From Psychrobacter sp. NG254 (GTDB lineage: Bacteria; Pseudomonadota; Gammaproteobacteria; Pseudomonadales; Moraxellaceae), in the NCBI RefSeq assembly GCF_015277735.1, contig NZ_JADHDA010000002.1:496001-560000 (forward strand): a stretch of DNA of 64,000 nt, written 5' to 3'. Both the position numbers and the translations under genes were made by a program. Position 1 is the first letter of the stretch, and every line of letters starts with the position of its first letter. The notes under the pieces were generated by a model. It was not told where the DNA came from, did no database searches, and saw nothing but the letters and a program-made list of their open reading frames with translations. Positions 54,264 through 64,000 of the stretch are shown one piece after another.

Positions 54264-57200
54264 ATGCGTTTAAAATCTCTAAAGCTGGCAGGCTTCAAAT
54301 CCTTTGCCAATCCAACGACCTTTACTTTTCGTCATGGTATCACTGCCATCGTCGGGCCGAACGGCTGTGGCAAATCCAATGTGATTGATGCCATTCGCTG
54401 GGTGCTTGGCGAGACCTCCGCCAAGCAATTACGCGGCGGCGCGATGAGTGATGTTATCTTTGCTGGTACGCAAGATAAAGCCGCCAAAAGCGTTGCCAGT
54501 GTCGAGCTGACATTTGAGCATACCCAAGATGAGTATACTGGCATTCGTCATGAGTTTAACTTGTACCAAGAGCTGTCTGTTCGCCGTCAGGTCAATTTGG
54601 AGGGACGCTCTGATTACTTTATCAATGGCACGCGTTGCCGTCGCCGTGATGTGGTCGATGTATTCTTGGGCACGGGACTGGGTGCGCGTAGCTATGCGGT
54701 GATTGAGCAAGGCATGATTGGGCGAATCGTTGAGTCCAGTCCCATGCAACTGCGTGAGTTTATCGAAGAGGCAGCAGGTGTCTCACGCTATCAGGCGCGC
54801 CGTGAAGAAACGCAAAAAAAGTTAGAGAAGACAAAAGACAATCTAGCGCGCCTGCACGATATGCAAAGCGAGCTACTCCGTCAACAGAAAACACTGTCTA
54901 AACAAGCAGAGAGCGCGCAGCGTTATGAGACACTGGCATTGACGCTGGCTGATATTGAACAGCAGCTCGCCATTCAGAAGCTGTATCAAGCCAAGCACAA
55001 TCAGCAGCAGCAAAAAATAGCGCATGAGCGTAGTGCTACTGAGGTATCAACGCTACAGGCTAGCTATGACACGCTCAAAGCTCAGCAAGACAAGCTGGCG
55101 ACTCGTATCAACCAAGAGCAATGGCTCAAAGATGACGCCCAAAGTATTCATTATCAGCAGCAGCTCGGCTATCAGCAAGCGGAATACGAGTTAAGTGATG
55201 CCAAATCACAACTGACAGCCATCGAGCAGCAACTGTCTAACTTGGCTCAGCAGCGTGAGCAAGCAGTGGGTGATATCGAAAGACTAAAAGCTGAACAAGC
55301 TGAGCAAAATCAAGCGCTAGAAGCGTTACGCCCACAGCTTATTGAGCTGACAGGTAAACGCGATGACTATAAGCGTAATGAGCAGCCACTGCAGCGCGCA
55401 TGGCATGACGCACAAAACCAGCTGTCACGCTTGCAAGATAAAGCACGCTTGCTTGAGCAGCACCAGGCCATCAATGTGCAAGCACAAAAGCGCCATCAAA
55501 AAAGTCATGACAAATGGCAGCGCCGCGAGCAAAACTGGCAAAACCTGTGGCAGCAATTACAGCAATCTATCGCGCCATCTGACCGTGCTGCTGTGAGTGA
55601 TATGACTGATATGCAAGACTTGAGTCAGGTGCTAGAGAAACAAGTAGCTGATTTGAATAGGCAGCTGCAGCAGATTGAGCGTCAGCGTGAGGGCGTGGAT
55701 GAACGCTTGTCTGAGATACAACCGCAAGCGCATGGCTTGCAGCAGAGACTAAGTTCACAGCAGAGCGAGCTTAGCGATGATGAAAAGCGTCATGCGTTGC
55801 TGGCAGGCGAATACGATACCCTGCATCAGATATTGCATCCGAAACCTACACAACAGCCGCAGCAGCAATCAGAAAAGATTAAAGCTACCGCGACAGATAA
55901 TGTAGATAGCGATGGCATACCTAATCAGCCGTTAGCCATCGCGACGCTACGTGCGCAGATTGAGCTAAGTGCACTAGGGCAGGAACATGCACCGTTACTC
56001 GATAGTATTCTGGCGTTATGGCTAGACAGCCATGTGCTGGTTGCTAACCAACAAGCTAACCAAACCAATCAATCAAGCGTTGATAATGCTACTGGCGTTT
56101 CTCAACAAGCTAATAGCTTATGGCAAGCGCTTGAGCATGACGTTGCAGACTTACTGACTTATCAAACGGCACAAAATACACCTGCCAGTGCAAAGGATAA
56201 AACCTTAGTAGAGACAGGTCATAGCCTATGGTTGCCTACTGCGCAAAATGATATTAGTGACCATGATTTTGTCAGCGAATTACCAGACAATTTGATTGAT
56301 AAAGTGTTGCCGTTATCGCAGTTGATTACTCAGCCGCTACTCTCACTATGGCAACAGTGCTATATATATACAGCGGCGTTTGACAGTAGTTATCAGCATG
56401 AGATTGACACACTGACTGAAGTGCTAAAGTCATTACCACCATCAGCGATTCTACTTACCGTAGATGGTTGGCTGATCAGTCGTCATGGAACGATTAATTT
56501 AAGCAAATTCGCTGGTGCACAGGATGAGCAAAACGATAGCAATAGCCAATTCCTCACGCAGCGCTTGCAACAGTGTAGTCGTTTACAGGCGTTAGAAAAC
56601 TTGCTTGATGAATTTGAAACCAAAATAGAAACGCAGAAGAAAGCTATCGCTAAAAACCAGCGTGACTATGATGCATTAATGATCAGCTTAGAAGAAACGC
56701 GCGCGCAAGCGGAGCAATTAACCAGAGATAAGCATCAATACCAGCAGCAACTGACCACCGAGCGAGCCAACGCTGAACGCTTGCAAGCAGATAGCCAACG
56801 CCTGAATGCTGATAAAGTCACGCTAGAACAAGAAAAGCAGGAACTGGCGCAAGAGCAACAAACGCTTGAGCAAGAACAGCAAAACATCGAAGCTGAGATA
56901 GTTACGCTCACCCCACAGATAGCAGAGGCACGAGCGACGACTCAGCAACTGCAATCTGAGCGCAGTGAGCTAAATCGCGCGCGTCAAGCCGATGATGACG
57001 CGTGGCAAGCATTACAGCTGCGTATTCAGCAATACGAGATGCGCTTGGAGCATAGCGTTAGTAGTCTGGTACGTGCGACGGCGCAATATGATAAGTCGTT
57101 AGAGAGTGAACAACATCTACAAATGCGCTATGAGAAGCAGCAAAACAAGCTGCCGGATTTGCAAGCTATATTGCAGCGTGTACGGGTAGCGCGTGATGCG

Positions 57201-58220
57201 CAGCAGGTGTTATTAACAGAACGAGACAGCGCATTGGCGATGCTAAAGCAAGACTATGCCCAGCAGCAAACGGCATTTGACACGTTGCAACACACATTAC
57301 AGATGCAGCAAAGCGAGCTTGCCCATCATGCGACTGAACTGGCACTGAGCACAGCGCGTTTGGAAGATGCCAGTACGCATACGCAAAGCACCCTAGATGC
57401 TTACGCTCGTGTAAGTGATAAATACAAAGCACAAGCAGAGCATTCGCAACATTCACAAACAAGCATGAGCGTCTCAAACCTGCTAGCAGATTTTATCGCT
57501 CATGATCGCCGCGTCCGCCCAGATAAGATCACGGCACTTGAGTCCGAGCGAGCCAAGCTGACCCAGCATTTGAGCAAGATTGGCGCAGTGAATTTGGCTG
57601 CGGTCGCAGAGTTGGCCGAGGTAAATGAACGCCTAGATCCACTCGCACAGCAGACAGCAGATATTGCGGCTAGTATGCAAACATTGACTGAAGCGATTGC
57701 CTCTATTGACGAGACGACCAAGACGCTATTTATGCAGACACTTGATGCGGTCAATAATGAGCTGGCCAATTTGTTTGCCAAAGTCTTTGGTGGCGGACAA
57801 GCCAGCCTAACGTTGAATACTGACGAGATGCCAGCCAATACAGCAAAGTCAGAACAGTGGCGGGCAGGAGTCACCTTAATGGCGCAGCCTAAGGGCAAAC
57901 GTAACAGTAGACTAGCGGTACTGTCTGGCGGTGAAAAAACCCTTACTGCGCTGAGTTTGATTTTTGCCATCTTTAAGCAGCATCCCGCACCGTTCTGTGT
58001 GCTAGATGAAGTCGATGCGCCGCTCGATGATGCCAATGTTGCGCGCTTTACCAGTCTTATTCATGAGCTGGCAGACGACTTACAGTTTATCTTTATCAGT
58101 CATAATAAACTGACCATGCAGATCGCTGATGAGCTAAAAGGCATTACCATGCCAAGTGCGGGCATCTCGACATTAGTTAGTGTCTCACTTGATGAGGCCG
58201 CGCGTTACGTGGAGAGCTAG
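54264..58220 (+). CDS. smc: Chromosome segregation ATPase SMC
   Basis: Chromosome-organising SMC protein, 1318 residues, longer than the usual ~1170. Walker A is GPNGCGKS (31-38); the N-terminal head also has QGMIGRIVESSP. Long coiled coils rich in Gln, Glu and Ala flank a central globular stretch (~residues 560-780) that replaces a canonical hinge and contains Ser/Thr/Asn-rich inserts. The C-terminal head has the signature LSGGEKTLTALSLIFAIF and Walker B FCVLDEVDAPLDDANV. The start MRLKSLKLAGFKSF is standard. zipA and ligA follow, as in Pseudomonas; scpA and scpB are not here. Confidence 0.96.
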   Translation: MRLKSLKLAGFKSFANPTTFTFRHGITAIVGPNGCGKSNVIDAIRWVLGETSAKQLRGGAMSDVIFAGTQDKAAKSVASVELTFEHTQDEYTGIRHEFNLYQELSVRRQVNLEGRSDYFINGTRCRRRDVVDVFLGTGLGARSYAVIEQGMIGRIVESSPMQLREFIEEAAGVSRYQARREETQKKLEKTKDNLARLHDMQSELLRQQKTLSKQAESAQRYETLALTLADIEQQLAIQKLYQAKHNQQQQKIAHERSATEVSTLQASYDTLKAQQDKLATRINQEQWLKDDAQSIHYQQQLGYQQAEYELSDAKSQLTAIEQQLSNLAQQREQAVGDIERLKAEQAEQNQALEALRPQLIELTGKRDDYKRNEQPLQRAWHDAQNQLSRLQDKARLLEQHQAINVQAQKRHQKSHDKWQRREQNWQNLWQQLQQSIAPSDRAAVSDMTDMQDLSQVLEKQVADLNRQLQQIERQREGVDERLSEIQPQAHGLQQRLSSQQSELSDDEKRHALLAGEYDTLHQILHPKPTQQPQQQSEKIKATATDNVDSDGIPNQPLAIATLRAQIELSALGQEHAPLLDSILALWLDSHVLVANQQANQTNQSSVDNATGVSQQANSLWQALEHDVADLLTYQTAQNTPASAKDKTLVETGHSLWLPTAQNDISDHDFVSELPDNLIDKVLPLSQLITQPLLSLWQQCYIYTAAFDSSYQHEIDTLTEVLKSLPPSAILLTVDGWLISRHGTINLSKFAGAQDEQNDSNSQFLTQRLQQCSRLQALENLLDEFETKIETQKKAIAKNQRDYDALMISLEETRAQAEQLTRDKHQYQQQLTTERANAERLQADSQRLNADKVTLEQEKQELAQEQQTLEQEQQNIEAEIVTLTPQIAEARATTQQLQSERSELNRARQADDDAWQALQLRIQQYEMRLEHSVSSLVRATAQYDKSLESEQHLQMRYEKQQNKLPDLQAILQRVRVARDAQQVLLTERDSALAMLKQDYAQQQTAFDTLQHTLQMQQSELAHHATELALSTARLEDASTHTQSTLDAYARVSDKYKAQAEHSQHSQTSMSVSNLLADFIAHDRRVRPDKITALESERAKLTQHLSKIGAVNLAAVAELAEVNERLDPLAQQTADIAASMQTLTEAIASIDETTKTLFMQTLDAVNNELANLFAKVFGGGQASLTLNTDEMPANTAKSEQWRAGVTLMAQPKGKRNSRLAVLSGGEKTLTALSLIFAIFKQHPAPFCVLDEVDAPLDDANVARFTSLIHELADDLQFIFISHNKLTMQIADELKGITMPSAGISTLVSVSLDEAARYVES

Positions 58221-58597
58221 TAGCTGCTATTCACCTATCATTGACCTGAAATGATACGGGTATCGGACATCATGATAAGTGCGCAAGTGATATGTTTTAT
58301 GCTGTGATTGCCTATGTAATGGCAATAAAAAATCGCTATCAGCCCTGCTGTATCGACCGTATAGTGACTCCGTTAACTATTGAGCTGACTATAGTAGAAC
58401 ACTAATGTATGCACTGTGATTAAATAAGTCAATGCAATGAACCAGTTGGCATAGACACTGTTGATTTTGAGCTCAGTCAAGCATACTGGTTATAAAATAC
58501 ACAATGTGATGACGGCATGAGTTTGCCATGCTAGAATATTGCCATTTATGCTCGATTGTGTATTCTCTTTTGTTATATATACTAGGATGTATTTATC
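58221..58597. other. Intergenic region smc / zipA
   Basis: About 375 AT-rich bases without a supported ORF, repeat copy or T-run hairpin. A zipA promoter is expected; see the rejected TATACT candidate. Confidence 0.45.
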
Positions 58598-59605
58598 ATG
58601 ACCGTTGTTCAGTTTATATTGATTGCCGTTGCCGCGTTTATCGTGTTTGCAGGGCTGTTTATGGTCATTCGCAGCTTTAAGCGCCGAGGTGCTACCGAAG
58701 CTGCTGCGGTCAATTATGATAAAAATGGTATTCCCATCATACCGCGTCACGAGCGCAATATCGTTGATCAGCCAGATTTGGATGATACGGTCGCGGGCGA
58801 GACAAGCATTGGCCCTGATCGTAGCTATCTAGATGCCGTCGTCGAGGAAGCGCCTCTGACCGAGTCGCACACTACTGTCAATACCCAGCTTGATCATGCC
58901 GCGCCGGATGATGACTATGGTGTGATAGATGATGCCGACTATGCGCGCTGGCAAGATGAGCAGCGCCGTGCCGACAGTGCTGAGTTCGTAGAAGTTGCCG
59001 AGCAGATGCATATAGAACAAGAGCCTGATGCGTTCTCAAGCCTAATGTCAGCGACTGATAGCCTGATGCCATCAATCGATACTGCAGAAGAGCCAAGCTT
59101 CGATGAAAACAGTCCGATACTTGATCAGCATTTATCAGAGTCAGGCGATGATGCGCAAAATGGCCCACTGATCCATGCCAAAGACAACATCAATATCACC
59201 ATCTTGCCGAACCAATATCGTGATCGTCCAGCGGCAATTATCCGTGGTCGTGATTTGCTGGCACTGATTGATAAATATGGCCTACGCTATGGCGCGATGA
59301 ACATGTTCCATCGCTACGAGCAAAAAGACGGCACAGGCATATTGTGGTTTAGTATGATGGGTATCACCGACAGTGGTATCGCGCCCTTTGATCCGCATAG
59401 TGTCGCGACCAACAGTTATAATGGCGTGGTGGTGTTCTTGTCATTGCCGCATCCACAAGCCGTGCACAGCTTTGATAGTATGATGAGTATTGCCTATATG
59501 ATGGCAAGCGATCTTGACGCGACTATCTTGGACGAAGAAAACGAAGCAATAACCCCTGAATACAAGCAGCAGCTACGTAACCAAGTCCGCGACTATGCAG
59601 GTTAA
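58598..59605 (+). CDS. zipA: Cell division protein ZipA
   Basis: Anchors FtsZ to the inner membrane at the septum. The 335-residue protein has one N-terminal helix (FILIAVAAFIVFAGLFMVI) placed N-out, a basic patch (RSFKRRG), a long acidic linker (~35-195, many Asp/Glu) and a C-terminal FtsZ-binding domain (~200-330; TILPNQYRDRPAAIIRGRDL, and YGAMNMFHRYEQ). AGGAT precedes the ATG. Position between smc and ligA matches other gammaproteobacteria and supports the call. Terminator follows. Confidence 0.92.
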   Translation: MTVVQFILIAVAAFIVFAGLFMVIRSFKRRGATEAAAVNYDKNGIPIIPRHERNIVDQPDLDDTVAGETSIGPDRSYLDAVVEEAPLTESHTTVNTQLDHAAPDDDYGVIDDADYARWQDEQRRADSAEFVEVAEQMHIEQEPDAFSSLMSATDSLMPSIDTAEEPSFDENSPILDQHLSESGDDAQNGPLIHAKDNINITILPNQYRDRPAAIIRGRDLLALIDKYGLRYGAMNMFHRYEQKDGTGILWFSMMGITDSGIAPFDPHSVATNSYNGVVVFLSLPHPQAVHSFDSMMSIAYMMASDLDATILDEENEAITPEYKQQLRNQVRDYAG

Positions 59606-59661
59606 AAATTGTGCAAGTTAAGCATGATGCAGACTAAGCACTGATTAATCTAAGAAGCAAT

Positions 59662-59700
59662 AAAAGGGCAAATAGCGCTCGACGTTATTTGCCTTTTTTA
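59662..59700 (+). terminator. Intrinsic terminator after zipA
   Basis: AAAAGGGCAAATA pairs with TATTTGCCTTTTT (one mismatch), 11-base loop, T-run. The gap 59701-59908 then leads to ligA with no gene I accept. Confidence 0.87.
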
Positions 59701-59887
59701 TGGTCTGCATTTTTTTCAATGTATATTTATTAAAAAAGTCACACTCAGTCCAAGATAAGTTGGAGACAAGCAGGTCGAGTAAAAGTGCGCAAAGCACTAA
59801 GCTAAGTAGGCCTGATGCCATCGCTGATTTATATGGGATTGACTATACCGAGCCTACTGCAAACTTGTTATCATATCGGTATCTTGA

Positions 59888-62032
<2,145 letters not shown>

Positions 62033-62035
62033 AGT

Positions 62036-64000
62036 ATGAATACTGATGACATGGAAGGTCTGGACGAAGAAACTCGGCAAGAAATTAAAGAGTTGCAAAA
62101 GGTGACGCGTGAGAAGGATGGGGATGAGGCATATGCGGAATCTCAGTTTAATATTGGTATTATCTTAGCACAAGGTAATAATGTTTCTGGTGCGTTATCT
62201 GTGTGGAAAGATATTGAACGGAAAGATAGTCCAAATTCTTATGCTTATGCTCAATTGAATACAGGTATCGCTTTTGAAAAAAATAGAGATACCGAAAAGG
62301 CGTTATCTGCATGGAGTAATATAAAGCGCACAGATGATCCAAAGGCATATGCTCATGCACAATTCGATAGTGGGGTCGCTTTGGATACAAAGGGCGATAA
62401 GAATGCTGCTCAGGTAGCTTGGAAGAACATTAACCGAGCAGATGATTTGGAGACATACAGTCAAGCACAATATAATCTCGGACTAATGCTATATATCAAT
62501 GATGATAAAGAATCTGCTTTATTACTTTTAGAAGCTATTGACCACTCGGATAGTCCTCATGCCTATGCAAAATCTAGATATCTAGCTTCTCAGATACTAA
62601 AAGAGCAAGATGAATATGAGGGTGCATTAAAGCATTTATGTGATATTAAGAGTTCTGATGATTCAAGAGTGTATGCCAAAGCAGAGCTTATAATCGCTTC
62701 TTTGATGAAAGATATGGGGAGTGACGTAGGGTTTCTAGACGCATTACGTAGAGTGCAACGTAAAGACAATGCTACACATTATGCCTTTGCACAATTAATG
62801 GTAGGTTTTGATTTTAAAAACAAAGGCGATACCAAACAAGCTATTAGAATATGGAGCAATATACTATCTTCAGATGAGTTAAAAATATATATGTCTGCTC
62901 AATATGAAATCGGTAAGCTTCTAATTTTTGACCATGAATCAAAAAATTACGCTGATGCCAAAAATGCATTTACTAATGCTGAGTCAGATTATCCCTATGA
63001 AACTTATTGCTATAAAAAAATATGCGATTTACTGGAAGCTTCCAAGACAAAAAAACTTGGTCTAAGTTTGCTTGAAATTTTCAATCTGGTATTAGATGTA
63101 GTTAATATTTTGACGCTAGATTTCAGGAAATATGCTGATGAAGAAAAGCCTTTCGAAAGAAAGCTTGCACACTATACCAGTACGTTCACCGCTAATATTT
63201 TGCTAGAGAGTGATGAAGAAAAAAACTTTCCAAGCGCATTTCGTCTTAATACAATTAATAACGTTAATGATCCTAGTGAGGGTCAATTGCTTATTAGAAA
63301 GCTGAAAAGTGTAAAAGATAATAATTTTACTGCATTAGGTTTTAATGAAGAGTTTCATGCTTTTATAGGCTGTTTTACTTTTAATAATGACAGTCTAAAT
63401 CAATTTAGACTTTATGGTAAACAAGATAACAAAGAGGCTTCTGGAGTAAGCTTAGTTTTTAACAAAAGCTTTTTCCAGCCAAAAAACTTTGCAGGAGGAA
63501 TTTCTTATTTATCAATTGAGAATACGTCAAACGATACTAAGGCTGTTTCAGGTATAGATAGTAAAAAGCTTTATGATAAAAGGGTTCAAGAGACTAAGAA
63601 CGAAAATGGTAGTCATAAACGTGAGGTGATTAAACATTCAGTAATGAGATGTGTTTATTTAGACCCAGCTTCAGAATATTTTCATTTAGCACAGCGAAAT
63701 CGTTTAACGTTTTTTAGAGAGTTTGGTGATAAGACGATAATAAAAGATGGTATCAAGCAATCTCAAGCTGAATATGAGTGGGGTATTTATCAAGATTATA
63801 TAAAGATCATTACTGATGAATTCAAAATTGCTTATGAAGATCTTAAGGTTACTTATGAAGAAGTAGAGACGGAAATTAACAGTGTAAGGTTTATTCTTGG
63901 GAGCTTGAAGCAGAAAGAGTTGAACACCTTATTAGATGAAATCCTTTTACCTTTGAAGTATTTGATAAAGCATTCAGCATTTCGTGAAGAGCAAGAGTGT
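62036..64000 (+). CDS. Helical-repeat protein with DUF2971-like C-terminal domain (partial at window end)
   Basis: The frame is open from the ATG at 62036, four bases after the ligA stop, to the end of the window: at least 655 residues, no stop. After a ~35-residue acidic start come eight repeats of 36 residues (residues ~36-325; TPR/Sel1-like) with pattern AxAQxNxG, then AL..W..I, then D(D/S)P..Y. Next is a domain (~370-600) with FRLNTINNVNDPSEG and FIGCFTFNNDSLNQFRLYG, resembling DUF2971, whose members show a NDPxE motif and a later Cys-Phe/Ser segment. A helical C-terminal part continues. Base use is AT-rich, unlike ligA, so it is probably acquired. Function unknown; the start could also be the ATG at 62051. 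Confidence 0.75.
   Translation, partial: MNTDDMEGLDEETRQEIKELQKVTREKDGDEAYAESQFNIGIILAQGNNVSGALSVWKDIERKDSPNSYAYAQLNTGIAFEKNRDTEKALSAWSNIKRTDDPKAYAHAQFDSGVALDTKGDKNAAQVAWKNINRADDLETYSQAQYNLGLMLYINDDKESALLLLEAIDHSDSPHAYAKSRYLASQILKEQDEYEGALKHLCDIKSSDDSRVYAKAELIIASLMKDMGSDVGFLDALRRVQRKDNATHYAFAQLMVGFDFKNKGDTKQAIRIWSNILSSDELKIYMSAQYEIGKLLIFDHESKNYADAKNAFTNAESDYPYETYCYKKICDLLEASKTKKLGLSLLEIFNLVLDVVNILTLDFRKYADEEKPFERKLAHYTSTFTANILLESDEEKNFPSAFRLNTINNVNDPSEGQLLIRKLKSVKDNNFTALGFNEEFHAFIGCFTFNNDSLNQFRLYGKQDNKEASGVSLVFNKSFFQPKNFAGGISYLSIENTSNDTKAVSGIDSKKLYDKRVQETKNENGSHKREVIKHSVMRCVYLDPASEYFHLAQRNRLTFFREFGDKTIIKDGIKQSQAEYEWGIYQDYIKIITDEFKIAYEDLKVTYEEVETEINSVRFILGSLKQKELNTLLDEILLPLKYLIKHSAFREEQEC

Noticed and set aside
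58556..58583. TTGTGT-16-TATACT promoter candidate for zipA
   Set aside because: Transcription would start near 58590, downstream of the ribosome site AGGAT and only a few bases before the ATG, so it cannot give a normal zipA message.

Overview
The window reads as chromosomal DNA of a gammaproteobacterium of the family Moraxellaceae, most likely Psychrobacter. This rests on recognition, not a search: a 739-residue monomeric NADP isocitrate dehydrogenase, chorismate lyase, the smc-zipA-ligA order, coaX next to a biotin ligase, a leucine/isovalerate (liu) cluster and moderately AT-rich codon use. No rRNA, tRNA, CRISPR array, insertion sequence or phage gene was seen. Most genes are housekeeping or amino-acid metabolism. 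Gene packing is loose, with many hairpin terminators between genes.

Layout. 0-8.4 kb: SlyD-type isomerase, M61 peptidase, two-domain DUF305 lipoprotein, an acetyltransferase wedged beside a broken copy of the rluE 3' end, rluE and icd. 8.4-19.4 kb: a candidate small RNA, FemAB-like protein and ubiC, glyA, alanine and glutamate sodium symporters, a membrane-anchored cold-shock/ribonuclease fusion coupled to a barstar-like inhibitor, proA and an acidic lipoprotein. 19.7-25.7 kb: a basic/polar amino-acid ABC importer with one ATPase, two permeases and three tandem binding lipoproteins. 25.9-32.7 kb: FAH-family hydrolase, PhoX phosphatase behind an array of PhoB-like half-sites, a lipase-like hydrolase with a lipoprotein, and Hsp33. 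33-38 kb: gltIJKL glutamate/aspartate importer and a rubredoxin-reductase-like flavoprotein. 38.2-49.4 kb: two tandem paralogous acyl-CoA ligases, each with its own near-consensus promoter, then liuBCDEA for leucine/isovalerate breakdown to acetyl-CoA and acetoacetate. 49.6-52.5 kb: coaX, biotin ligase, TSUP transporter. 52.5-62 kb: two AT-rich unknown genes, smc, zipA, ligA. 62 kb to the end: an unfinished AT-rich gene with eight 36-residue helical repeats and a DUF2971-like domain.

How genes work together: amino-acid uptake (AlsT, GltS, the two ABC systems) and catabolism (GlyA, Liu) dominate, which fits an organism living on amino acids and short branched acids. The biotin ligase lies near the biotin-dependent methylcrotonyl-CoA carboxylase that needs it.

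Most notable: (i) the cold-shock domain/transmembrane/RNase Sa-type fusion with a 1-nt-spaced barstar gene; (ii) two accessory genes, each inserted beside a decayed duplicate of the neighbouring core gene's end (rluE 3' end, smc 5' end), suggesting one capture mechanism; (iii) a dispersed ~107-bp palindromic repeat with 28-bp terminal inverted repeats, three good copies and one decayed copy; (iv) an orphan terminator with a paired upstream segment that looks like a small RNA gene.
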